Positions 10,476 to 18,160 of a stretch of 38,648 nucleotides of DNA are shown here, piece after piece. The notes beneath the pieces were generated by a model. It ran no database searches and was not told where the DNA came from. It worked only from the letters and a program-made list of their open reading frames with translations. This DNA comes from CAYPKW01 sp964411425 (GTDB lineage Bacteria > Pseudomonadota > Alphaproteobacteria > Dongiales > Dongiaceae). The stretch spans positions 1 through 38,648 of the forward strand of contig CAYPKW010000020.1 in assembly GCA_964411425.1 (NCBI GenBank), read 5' to 3'. The position numbers and the translations under genes were made by a program. Numbering within the stretch: the first letter of the stretch is position 1; the number at the start of each line of letters is the position of its first letter.

Positions 10476-11150
10476 ATGCATCTTCGCCCATCGCCCAATT
10501 TCGACGAGCGGCCCGCCGGGCGAGCGATCGACATGCTGGTGCTGCATTACACCGGGATGCCGGACGCCCAGGCGGCGCTCGACCGCCTCACCGATCCGGC
10601 GACCAAGGTGAGCACGCATTACTTGATCGAGGACGGCGGTCGCGTCTGGCGCCTGGTGCCCGAAGAGAAGCGTGCCTGGCACGCGGGCACCTCGTACTGG
10701 GCGGGCGAGCGCGACATCAACGCCGTCTCCATCGGCGTTGAATTGCACAACCCGGGCCACGAGTTCGGCTACCGGCCGTTCCCCGAGGCGCAGATGCGGG
10801 CGCTGGAAGAGATCGCGCGCGACATCCTTTCGCGTCACCCGATCCCGCGCCATCGCGTCCTCGGCCATTCCGACGTGGCGCCGGCGCGCAAGCAGGATCC
10901 GGGCGAACTGTTCGACTGGGAACGGCTGGCGCGAGTCGGCATCGGATGCTGGCCGCCGCAGCCGGCGCCGGCGGTCGAGCCCGATGCCGTCGGCGCGACG
11001 CTCGCGCGCATCGGCTACGACGTGGGCGACCAACGCTTGGCGCTGGCGGCCTTCCAGCGCCACTTCCGGCCCCTTCGCATCGACGGCATTCCCGACGACG
11101 AGACGCGCTCGAGGCTCGCCGGCCTCGTCCTGATGCGCGAGGAAAACTGA
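10476..11150 (+). CDS. N-acetylmuramoyl-L-alanine amidase, AmpD/AmiD type
   Basis: Zn-dependent amidase_2 enzyme that cuts the MurNAc-L-Ala bond in peptidoglycan fragments. In the 224-aa protein, H24 (LVLHYTG), H131 (GHSDVAP) and D141 (KQDPG) match the three zinc ligands of AmpD, and SIGVELHNPG holds the conserved Glu. The last 60 residues (GATLARIGYDVGD...LAAFQRHFRP) look like a peptidoglycan-binding_1 domain, which favours AmiD-like action on anhydro-muropeptides or murein. I see no signal peptide, so it may act in the cytosol on recycled fragments. It begins two bases after the TerB-DnaJ gene. Confidence 0.88.
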   Translation: MHLRPSPNFDERPAGRAIDMLVLHYTGMPDAQAALDRLTDPATKVSTHYLIEDGGRVWRLVPEEKRAWHAGTSYWAGERDINAVSIGVELHNPGHEFGYRPFPEAQMRALEEIARDILSRHPIPRHRVLGHSDVAPARKQDPGELFDWERLARVGIGCWPPQPAPAVEPDAVGATLARIGYDVGDQRLALAAFQRHFRPLRIDGIPDDETRSRLAGLVLMREEN

Positions 11151-11159
11151 CGGCGCCAA

Positions 11160-12350
11160 TCAGCGCCGCCGGGCGCTCGGTCGTCCCGATTTCGCCGCCG
11201 GCGCGGCCGTCTTGCCGACGTAGGTCACGAAATCCCCGTGCTTCACGTAGGCCTCGTGGTAGCGCATCAGCTTCGCCTCGTCGATTTCGACGCCGAGGCC
11301 GGGCTTGTCGATGCGGCCCCAGCGCGGCCCGTCGGATATCGGGATGCGCTCCGTGAGGATGTCGTCCGCCATGAACTGCGCCGTCTGCTGGTGGCCGAGC
11401 GAGGCATTGGGCGCGGCCAGCATCATGTGCTGGCCGGCCGCGGCGGCGAGACCCAATTCGCCGTGGCTGTGCTTGCACACCAGCCAGCCTTCGAGATGGG
11501 CGGCGTGAACGAGCGTGTGAAAGCGAATGAGCGAACCCACCCAATACTGGCTGAAGCACAGATAGTGCCCGGCGCGGCTCTTGATGAGCCGCCAGGCGTC
11601 GGCCTCGCGCCACAGCCCCTCGTTGACGCAGATCGGCACGTCGACCCGGCGCATGAGATCGAGATGATTCTCGATCGGATCGACGCGGACCGGCGCCTCG
11701 ACGAAATCGAGCTCGAATTTCCGGTGCCAGCGCCGCAGCAACCGCACCGCCTCGGGCATGGTCCAGGCCTGGTTCACGTCGATGCGTATCTTGCCTTGCG
11801 GCCCGATGCCGTCGCGCAAGGCTTCCAGCATCGCCTCCTCTTTCGCCTCGTCGACGCCGGCCTTCATGTAGTAGACGCGGTAGCCGCGCTTGCGGCCGTC
11901 CTTCCCTTGGCGGTTGACCTCCTGCGGCGTGCCCCACTCCGTGTAATAGAAATAGTCCACCTCTTCCCGGAGCGCGCCGCCGAACAGCCGATAGAGCGGC
12001 TGCCCACAGGCCTTGCCGCACAGATCCCATAGCGCCATGTCGATGCCGGCGTAGGCGAAGTTGCCGGTCATCGGCTGGAATGCCCAGAGCGCCGGGATCG
12101 CGAGGTCGCGGTGGATCGCCTCCTTGTCCCAGGGATCGCGCCCGACGACCAGCGGCGCCATCGCCTTGACGGCGCTTTCGATGCCGGCGGCGTCGGCGGC
12201 GCGGGTGCATTCGCCCCAGCCGACGAGGCCGTTGTCGGCCGTCAACTTCACGATCACTTCAGAGATGCCGCCGCGCGCGATTAGCGAGCTTGCCTCGACG
12301 CGGGCGTAGGGCACGCGAACGGGAATGGCTTCGAGTTTCACGATTTTCAT
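11160..12350 (-). CDS. Mandelate racemase / muconate-lactonizing (enolase superfamily) enzyme
   Basis: Protein of 396 aa. It has an N-terminal capping domain (MKIVKLEAIPVRVP...VGWGE) and a TIM-barrel with likely metal ligands D191 (RIDVNQAW), E218 (DFVEAP) and E244 (CVNEGLW). The candidate bases are K163 (YYMKAG) and H294 or H296 (CKHSHGE). This resembles the acid-sugar dehydratase/racemase branch, but the substrate cannot be read from the sequence. The C-terminus carries a short Ala/Ser/Arg extension. The ATG at 12350 follows an AAGG site. It converges on the amidase gene with nine bases between the stops, and no partner sugar genes lie nearby. Confidence 0.82.
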   Translation of the reverse strand: MKIVKLEAIPVRVPYARVEASSLIARGGISEVIVKLTADNGLVGWGECTRAADAAGIESAVKAMAPLVVGRDPWDKEAIHRDLAIPALWAFQPMTGNFAYAGIDMALWDLCGKACGQPLYRLFGGALREEVDYFYYTEWGTPQEVNRQGKDGRKRGYRVYYMKAGVDEAKEEAMLEALRDGIGPQGKIRIDVNQAWTMPEAVRLLRRWHRKFELDFVEAPVRVDPIENHLDLMRRVDVPICVNEGLWREADAWRLIKSRAGHYLCFSQYWVGSLIRFHTLVHAAHLEGWLVCKHSHGELGLAAAAGQHMMLAAPNASLGHQQTAQFMADDILTERIPISDGPRWGRIDKPGLGVEIDEAKLMRYHEAYVKHGDFVTYVGKTAAPAAKSGRPSARRR

Positions 12351-12480
12351 ATGACCGACCTTGCCTCTCGGGTGGAGCCGGGGTCGAGGGCACCTCACGC
12401 CGATCCTCATCGGCCATGCAACCATTCCTTCAATCGATCCGACGGCACAAGGCGGATCAGGGAGCCTGTATCGGAGCTCC

Positions 12481-13011
12481 TCATGTGCCGCGCTGCCGGT
12501 CGAAAATCGCCGGCCGCGGCGGCCGAGCGTCAACCGATGGCCTCGCTGGGCGATGCGTCCCGCGAGAGGGATAGAAAAATGCACGATGAACCCCATGCGC
12601 AGCGGGAAACGCCGCTGGGCGCGCCGGGATCGTCCGGCGGGCGACGGCGGCGATGAGCCTGTCGAGGCGGCGCAAACGGAGCCTCGCCTCGGCGCGGAGC
12701 GCGGTGGTCTCGGCCGAGCGGGCCCCGTGCCGCCAGCGGGCGCGCCGGCTGCGGGCAAGGCCCCCGGCGGTGCGCGGGCCGGTGCTCGTGCCGCCGTGCA
12801 TGCGGCAGCGGCCGTTCGCCATGGCGGGCCCACGGCAGGCGCCGCCGTGCCTCGCCTTGGCGCCGCAGCGTGGGGCGGCGAGGAAATCGCCCGGCCGGTT
12901 ATCGTTGTTGAGCCGGCCGCGGCGGTGGGGCGGAAGCGAGGGCGCGGGGTGGGGAGACGCAAGGCAGGCGGGCCGAGTCGCATGGGCGAGGGCCGTCATG
13001 GCTGGCTCCAT
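12481..13011 (-). CDS. HGGxSTG-motif protein, copy 2
   Basis: Frame of 176 aa; the ATG at 13011 has a GTAGGA site and that at 12999 is an alternative. The core APRCGAKARHGGACRGPA, then MANGRCRMHGG and STGPRT, repeats copy 1 (1-651), including the C-x9-C-x9-C-x2-H spacing. The following RSRRARWRHGARSAE and a helical LRLRRLDRLIAAVAR are typical of such proteins. After about residue 125 the sequence is Pro/Arg-rich and may not be conserved. By hand alignment about 80 of 102 bases of the core agree with copy 1. Function unknown. Confidence 0.6.
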   Translation of the reverse strand: MEPAMTALAHATRPACLASPHPAPSLPPHRRGRLNNDNRPGDFLAAPRCGAKARHGGACRGPAMANGRCRMHGGTSTGPRTAGGLARSRRARWRHGARSAETTALRAEARLRLRRLDRLIAAVARRTIPARPAAFPAAHGVHRAFFYPSRGTHRPARPSVDARPPRPAIFDRQRGT

Positions 13012-13486
13012 TCCTACGGACGATCGTGTTCCTGGATTGTTCTAATAGGAATTACGGCCGTCGTCAAGGCAGATAGTGCCGCGGCCGCGGTGCCCCCGAC
13101 GGAAATCGGCGATGTCGGGGACACCATGCAATTTCCTGCCGGTGTCGACCGAGAGGCGTCCGCGCCATGATAATCTTCCTACGGTATCCCGTCCCCACTC
13201 TCCACCAAGAATTCCCGAGATATGTGCACTGTCAGCGTAATCGTCACCGTAATCTCGCGTGCGGTTGGAGAGAAACGACGGGAAAGGTGCGCCTTGATGA
13301 CGGAAAACAGAGCCACCAGCGGCCTGGGAAGGCCATGCCCGAGGGTCATGGCAGCGAGCAGCGACCCTCACCGCGGTCCTGATTGCTTCAGGGAGCCCAG
13401 ATGGCTACTCTGACGCTCGGAACCGAGGTTCATTTGGGGAATGTCGACTAGATTCACTTCGTCCGATCGCAACAAGAGCAAGGGTG
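13012..13486. other. 475-base gap between HGGxSTG copy 2 and the cyclase gene
   Basis: No convincing gene. It holds a possible promoter for the leftward gene (TTGACG at 13067-13062 with TTAGAA 16 bases on, minus strand) and a 12-base-period pair of CGTAATC (13236-13242 and 13248-13254). GC is lower than in the neighbours. Small open frames here have no recognisable homology. Confidence 0.4.
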
Positions 13487-15223
13487 ATGCCGACCGAACG
13501 CCGACTAGCTGCCATCATGGTGGCGGATGTTGCCGGTTACTCGGCTCTGATGGAGCGGGCTGAGGAGGCCACGGCGGGACGTCTCACCGAGTGCCATGCC
13601 TTGATTGCGGGCGAGGTGGGAAAGCTCGGCGGGCGGGTATTCAACCGGGCGGGCGATGCCGCTCTCGCCGAGTTTCCCAGTCCGGTCAACGCTGTCGTCT
13701 GCGCGGTTGAAATCCAGAAAGGCGCCGATCTGGCCGACGGTCGATCCGCCGATGAAGAGCGGCTCCGGCTGCGCATCGGCCTCCATCTCGACGATGTCAT
13801 CGTATCCGACCAAGACCTCATCGGCGATGGAGTGAATATCGCCGCGCGGATCCAGCAGGCGGCCGAGCCTGGCGACGTTCGGGTGAGCGAAGCCATATTC
13901 AATCAGGTGCGCCGGCACTCGCCCTTCACCTTCGACGATCTCGGGGCACAAAGGTTCAAGAACATCTCCGAGCCCATCCGAGTTTACCGGGTACGCGGCG
14001 AAATGACGGTTCACCGCTGGCACCACGCGCCGACGCGCAACAACCCGCCGGTACTGGCGGCCCGGGAAGGATCGATAGCGGTCATGCCGTTCACGGTTCA
14101 GGGGCTGGACGAGGAACAGCGCTATTTCGCCGAGGGGCTGACCGATGATCTGATTGTCGAACTGGGCCGCTTCAAGCGGCTCTTCGTCATCTCGCGCAGC
14201 GCCAGCTACGTCTACGAGGGCAAGCCCGTGGACGCCCGCCAGGTAGGCCGCGAACTTGGCGTCCGCTATGTGCTTGAAGGACAGGTACGCCGCCGCGGCG
14301 GTGACATCGCGGTGTCGCTGACGTTGACCAATACGCAGACCGGCGAGGCGGTGTGGACCGAGCGCGTTTCGCGGCCCCAGGCCGCCCTTTTCGAAATGCT
14401 CGACAAAATGGTGAGCAGGATCGCGGCGACGGTGATGGGCCGGCTCGAGAGCGCGGAGATTGCCGAGGCAAGACGAAAGCCGCCGCAAAACATGACCGCC
14501 TATGACTTCCTGCTGCGCGGTCTCGATCATCACCGCCAGTGTGACGTGACACGTGAGAACATTGAAAAAGCGGTCGAGTGGTTCGACCGGGCGATCGAGG
14601 CCGATCCGAACTATGGCGTCGCCTATGCGTGGCGTATCTGTGCCGCATCCGATTTGCCGGGTTTCAGCCTGGAAAAGGACATCCATTACGCCCAGCGGGC
14701 AATCGAGCTCGACCCGAACAACGCCGAGGCGCACCGGATCATGGGCTCGATCAGCATGGTCTATGATGACTTCGGGGCGGCCGAGCATCATTTCCTGCGC
14801 GCCATGGAGCTCAATCCCACCGATGCCAATATCATGGCGCGATCGGCCTGCTTCTACACCTTCAATGGCGATCCAAGGCGCTCGCTCGAACTGCTGGCGA
14901 AAGCGCAAGAGCTCGATCCGTTCTTGCCCGCCTCGTGCGTCATTGAACAGGGTGTGGCGCTCTATGCGGCGGGCCGCTACGAAGAGGCATGCGAAGCGCT
15001 CAAGTCGCTGCCACTGCAGACGCCGAGGTCGAGGCTCTATCAGGCGGCCGCCCGCATGGCACTCGGCCAAACCGACGAGGCCCGCGAACTCGTGCAGCGC
15101 ACGTTGCGGCTCAATCGGGAGCTTAAGGGCAACGACTTCATGAGGGACGAAGTCTACAAGAACCGCGAGATGCGCGCTGAACTGCGCCAGCGCCTCAAGG
15201 AGGCGGGCTTCCCGTTCGAATAG
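13487..15223 (+). CDS. Class III adenylate/guanylate cyclase with TolB-like and TPR regions
   Basis: Protein of 578 aa. It has a CHD cyclase domain (1-170), a TolB/FlgO-like region (about 195-320, IAVMPFTVQGLDEEQRYFA and YVLEGQVRRRGGDIAVSL) and TPR-like helices (about 335-560). The metal Asps D14 (VADVAGYS) and D57 (NRAGDAALAEF) and the transition-state N117 and R121 (GDGVNIAARIQ) are present. N53 replaces the Lys commonly seen just before the GD, so nucleotide choice and activity are uncertain. The start MPTERRLAAIMVADVAGYS is typical. No transmembrane segment is obvious. Such proteins are numerous in Bradyrhizobium-like genomes. The product would be cAMP or cGMP, and the TPR part may sense a partner. 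Confidence 0.85.
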   Translation: MPTERRLAAIMVADVAGYSALMERAEEATAGRLTECHALIAGEVGKLGGRVFNRAGDAALAEFPSPVNAVVCAVEIQKGADLADGRSADEERLRLRIGLHLDDVIVSDQDLIGDGVNIAARIQQAAEPGDVRVSEAIFNQVRRHSPFTFDDLGAQRFKNISEPIRVYRVRGEMTVHRWHHAPTRNNPPVLAAREGSIAVMPFTVQGLDEEQRYFAEGLTDDLIVELGRFKRLFVISRSASYVYEGKPVDARQVGRELGVRYVLEGQVRRRGGDIAVSLTLTNTQTGEAVWTERVSRPQAALFEMLDKMVSRIAATVMGRLESAEIAEARRKPPQNMTAYDFLLRGLDHHRQCDVTRENIEKAVEWFDRAIEADPNYGVAYAWRICAASDLPGFSLEKDIHYAQRAIELDPNNAEAHRIMGSISMVYDDFGAAEHHFLRAMELNPTDANIMARSACFYTFNGDPRRSLELLAKAQELDPFLPASCVIEQGVALYAAGRYEEACEALKSLPLQTPRSRLYQAAARMALGQTDEARELVQRTLRLNRELKGNDFMRDEVYKNREMRAELRQRLKEAGFPFE

Positions 15224-15234
15224 AAGCGCAGTCT

Positions 15235-15558
15235 TCAGACCTCCAGAGTCTGCTCTGCGGGACTTGGTCCGAGAGGGAGACAATTACCGTCCCTCCCTGT
15301 GCCTTCCATAAATTCGGTCCGACGCAGAAATCCTCGCTTTTCAAGGTAGTGCCTCGTAGCGTCGGGGGTATGCGCATTGATCCCGCCCGCGAGCCCGATG
15401 GGGTCGGACTGGACATAGCGCCCGGTCGAGGGGTCGTAGTCCCGGAAATAATTATAATTGAACGCGCTCGCGGGGTCGTGTTGCTGGCCGGGAAAGCGCA
15501 GAGCCGTGTTCGCGCCGCCGGCAACGACGAACTGCGCGGCCGTCGCCGGTTTTGCCAT
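15235..15558 (-). pseudogene. RHS repeat-associated core remnant
   Basis: Read leftwards, 15501-15376 encodes an RHS core: LRFPGQQHDPASAFNYNYF, RDYDPSTGRYVQSDPIG and LAGGIN. This is the hallmark just before the toxin tip of RHS/polymorphic-toxin proteins. Upstream the DHLGTPR-type segment and all YD repeats are missing. Downstream the usual NTYAYV-type continuation is lost, and a tail (HTPDATRHYLEKRGF...) runs to the stop at 15235. Only about 42 residues are recognisable, so it is a relic of a much larger gene. Its right edge runs into the rnpB promoter. Confidence 0.7.
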
Positions 15559-15585
15559 TGACCAAACCGCCCGGCACCCTAAATT
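15558..15585 (+). promoter_or_regulatory. rnpB promoter
   Basis: TTGACC (15558-15563) and TAAATT (15580-15585) are 16 bases apart, close to the sigma-70 consensus. The -10 box ends six bases before the predicted 5' end of RNase P RNA at about 15592, as expected for direct transcription of the RNA. Confidence 0.75.
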
Positions 15586-15591
15586 AACTTC

Positions 15592-15994
<403 letters not shown>

Positions 15995-16022
15995 TTTCTT
16001 CAGATTCGATTTTCGTACCGAA

Positions 16023-16081
16023 GTTGACTCTGTCAACCCCACCTATTGGGGGCTCCGCACCCAACGATATCCCAAATATCG
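16023..16081. repeat. Three small inverted repeats downstream of rnpB
   Basis: In 59 bases lie GTTGAC-TCT-GTCAAC (16023-16037), TTGGG...CCCAA (16046-16064) and CGATAT-CCCAA-ATATCG (16065-16081). They sit in an AT-richer stretch between rnpB and the mraZ leader. They could form RNA hairpins for rnpB 3' end formation or be protein sites; neither is shown. No gene is convincing between 15995 and 16359. Confidence 0.4.
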
Positions 16082-16234
16082 CCAAGGAAGGAACAAAGTT
16101 AGAACAAATTATTGCCATAGTCCTGGGCGAGAGTCAGTTCCCTTGGTCAACGGAAGCGACAAGTCGAGGCTTCGGCGGGTCGGCTCGAACATCATAAATC
16201 ACTGAAATGCACTGAGTTTTACTATCGTTTTCGG

Positions 16235-16274
16235 TTGACGCCCATGTCATCCCATGATAGCCCATGCAAGCCCG
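16235..16274 (+). promoter_or_regulatory. Probable MraZ operator and mraZ promoter
   Basis: CCCATG occurs at 16241, 16251 and 16261 with an exact 10-base period, and CCCG follows at 16271. On the other strand this reads TGGG repeats spaced like the TGGGN5 repeats that MraZ binds in E. coli. TTGACG at 16235-16240 directly precedes them as a -35 candidate, with GATAGC (16256) as a weak -10. MraZ bound here would cover the core promoter, giving autorepression of the whole dcw operon. Confidence 0.65.
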
Positions 16275-16359
16275 CCAATTGGCACCGCGCGCCCATTCGA
16301 TACCCAGGGGGGAACGGTCCAAGGCGGCTGACATCGCGAGGTATCGGCTGGCGCGTCCG

Positions 16360-16821
16360 ATGGCGTTGTTCCTCGACACGTTTGTCAATCGCATCGACCG
16401 CAAGGGTCGAGTCTCGGTGCCGGCGCCGTTTCGCGCCGTCCTCGAGGGGCAGAAGTTTCACGGCCTGATCGCGCTGCCGTCCTTCAAGTCCCCGGCGATC
16501 GAGTGCGCCGGCATCGACTGGATGGAGCGCATCAACGCCAACCTCGGCCAGATCGACCTATTTTCCGATTCACACGACGACCTGACGGCCACACTATTCC
16601 CGGACGCCAAGCGGATCGCCTTCGACGGCGAGGGCCGCATCGTTCTGCCGGAGGCTTTGACGCGCCACGCGCAGATCGCCGACGTCGCGGCCTTCGTGGG
16701 CCGCGGCGAGCGCTTCGAGATTTGGCAACCGGCGGCGTTCGAGACCTACAGGGCCGCGGCGCGCCAGCGCGCCTTGCAGCAGGGCCGCACCTTGCCGCAG
16801 CGGCCGGGCGGCGAGCGGTGA
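16360..16821 (+). CDS. mraZ: Transcriptional regulator MraZ
   Basis: Protein of 153 aa with two SpoVT-AbrB-type halves: MALFLDTFVNRIDRKGRVSV then PAPFRAVL at the start, and DGEGRIVLPEALTRHA in the second half. MraZ forms ring-shaped oligomers and represses the dcw cluster by binding upstream repeats; those are visible at 16241-16274. I chose the ATG at 16360 because it matches the family start. An in-frame ATG at 16264 would fall inside the operator. The ribosome site is weak (GAGG 18 bases upstream). The stop overlaps the rsmH start as GTGA. Confidence 0.93.
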   Translation: MALFLDTFVNRIDRKGRVSVPAPFRAVLEGQKFHGLIALPSFKSPAIECAGIDWMERINANLGQIDLFSDSHDDLTATLFPDAKRIAFDGEGRIVLPEALTRHAQIADVAAFVGRGERFEIWQPAAFETYRAAARQRALQQGRTLPQRPGGER

Positions 16822-17804
16822 CGGGGGACACCGGCATCGAGGCGGGCGCAGGCGGCCACCGGCCCGTGCTGCTCGCCCAGGTCGTCGCCGCGCTCGAGCC
16901 GCGCGACGGCGCCATCTACGTGGACGGCACCTTCGGCGCCGGCGGCCACGCCAAGGCGCTGCTCGAGGCGGCGGACTGCACGGTATGGGGCATCGACCGC
17001 GATCCGGACGCGGTCGCGGGCGCGGCCGAAATGCTGCGCCGCTTCGCCGGGCGCCTGCACGTGCTGCGCGGGCGCTTCGGCTCGATGCGCGAGCTGCTTG
17101 GGGACCACGGCGTGCGCGGCGCCGACGGCATCGCGCTCGATCTCGGGGTGTCCTCGCCGCAGTTCGACCGGCCGGAACGCGGCTTCTCGTTTCGCGCCGA
17201 CGGCCCCCTCGACATGCGCATGGACAAGACGGGACCGAGTGCCGCCGACCTGGTCAATGACTTGAGCGAGCGCGAGCTCGCCCTCACCATCCGCGGCCTG
17301 GGCGAGGAGCGCAAGGCGCGCGCCATCGCGCGCGCGATCGTGGCGGCGCGCGCGCGTGCCCCCATCCTGCGCACGCTGCAACTGGCCGACATCGTGCGCC
17401 GCGTCGTCCCGTCGCGGCGCCGCGACGCCATCGACCCGGCCACCCGGACGTTCCAGGCGCTCAGGATGCGCGTCAACGACGAGCTCGGCGAGCTCGAGCG
17501 CGGGCTCGACGCCGCCGAGGCGCTGCTCAAGCCGGGCGGTCGACTGGCGGTGGTGTCGTTCCATTCGCTCGAGGACCGGCGCGTGAAGGCGTTCCTGCGC
17601 GAGCGCTCCGGCGCCCTGCCGCGGCCGTCGCGCCACCGGCCGGCCGACGACGCTGAAATGACCCGCGCCGCGACCTTCAGGCTGCTCACTCGCGACGCCG
17701 TGCGGCCGAGCACCGCCGAGGCGGCGCGAAATCCGCGGGCCCGCTCGGCCCGCCTGCGCGCCGCCGAGCGCCTGCCGGCGCCGTCCTGGAGTGCCGCGGC
17801 ATGA
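16818..17804 (+). CDS. rsmH: 16S rRNA (cytosine-1402-N4)-methyltransferase
   Basis: RsmH (MraW) methylates N4 of C1402 in the 16S rRNA P-site, using S-adenosylmethionine. The 328-aa protein has HRPVLLAQVV near the start, the SAM-binding YVDGTFGAGGHAKALL (about residues 34-49), GIDRDPDAV, ALDLGVSSPQFD, RGFSFRADGPLDMRMD, and FHSLEDRRVKAFLR. The length fits the family. The GTG at 16818 overlaps the mraZ stop, and its own stop overlaps the ftsL ATG, so it should be translated by coupling within the operon. Confidence 0.95.
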   Translation: MTGDTGIEAGAGGHRPVLLAQVVAALEPRDGAIYVDGTFGAGGHAKALLEAADCTVWGIDRDPDAVAGAAEMLRRFAGRLHVLRGRFGSMRELLGDHGVRGADGIALDLGVSSPQFDRPERGFSFRADGPLDMRMDKTGPSAADLVNDLSERELALTIRGLGEERKARAIARAIVAARARAPILRTLQLADIVRRVVPSRRRDAIDPATRTFQALRMRVNDELGELERGLDAAEALLKPGGRLAVVSFHSLEDRRVKAFLRERSGALPRPSRHRPADDAEMTRAATFRLLTRDAVRPSTAEAARNPRARSARLRAAERLPAPSWSAAA

Positions 17805-18160
17805 TCCGCCTCGGCGCCATGCTGTGGGTCGCGGCCATCGTGGCGAGCTCGGTGGCCCTCTACCAGGTCGAGCATCAAGTCCGCGCGTTGGAAGAAGTGC
17901 TCGCCGCGCTTAATGGCCGGATCGTTCACAACCGCCAGGCGGTGCACATCCTCGAGGCGGAGTGGAGCTACCTTAACGATCCGCGCCGTCTCGCCGAGCT
18001 CAGCCGACGGCACCTCGAACTGGCGCCGGTCGGCGCCGGGCAGCTCGCCGCCTTCGACGATCTACCGGCGCGATGGACGGCGGCGGCGGTCGCTGCGACG
18101 GCGCCCGCTCTCGATCCGGACACCACCGCCATCCTTGCCGCCATGGGAAGAAACCAATGA
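17801..18160 (+). CDS. ftsL: Cell division protein FtsL
   Basis: Small bitopic membrane protein of 119 aa. A transmembrane helix spans residues 5-22 (GAMLWVAAIVASSVALY), and a coiled coil follows (YQVEHQVRALEEVLAALNGR). The motif EAEWSYLNDPRRLAELSRR is the usual conserved C-terminal part of the helix. FtsL links FtsB and FtsQ in the divisome that activates FtsW/FtsI. Sequence conservation in the family is low; position between rsmH and ftsI, size and layout make the call. Both ends overlap their neighbours as ATGA. Confidence 0.9.
   Translation: MIRLGAMLWVAAIVASSVALYQVEHQVRALEEVLAALNGRIVHNRQAVHILEAEWSYLNDPRRLAELSRRHLELAPVGAGQLAAFDDLPARWTAAAVAATAPALDPDTTAILAAMGRNQ

Noticed and set aside
13042..13371. 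109-codon minus-strand frame between HGGxSTG copy 2 and the cyclase
   Set aside because: No recognisable domain, no ribosome site, and it spans the probable promoter of copy 2.
16264..16359. Earlier ATG start for mraZ
   Set aside because: It falls in the third operator box, and the added 32 residues do not match MraZ N-termini.
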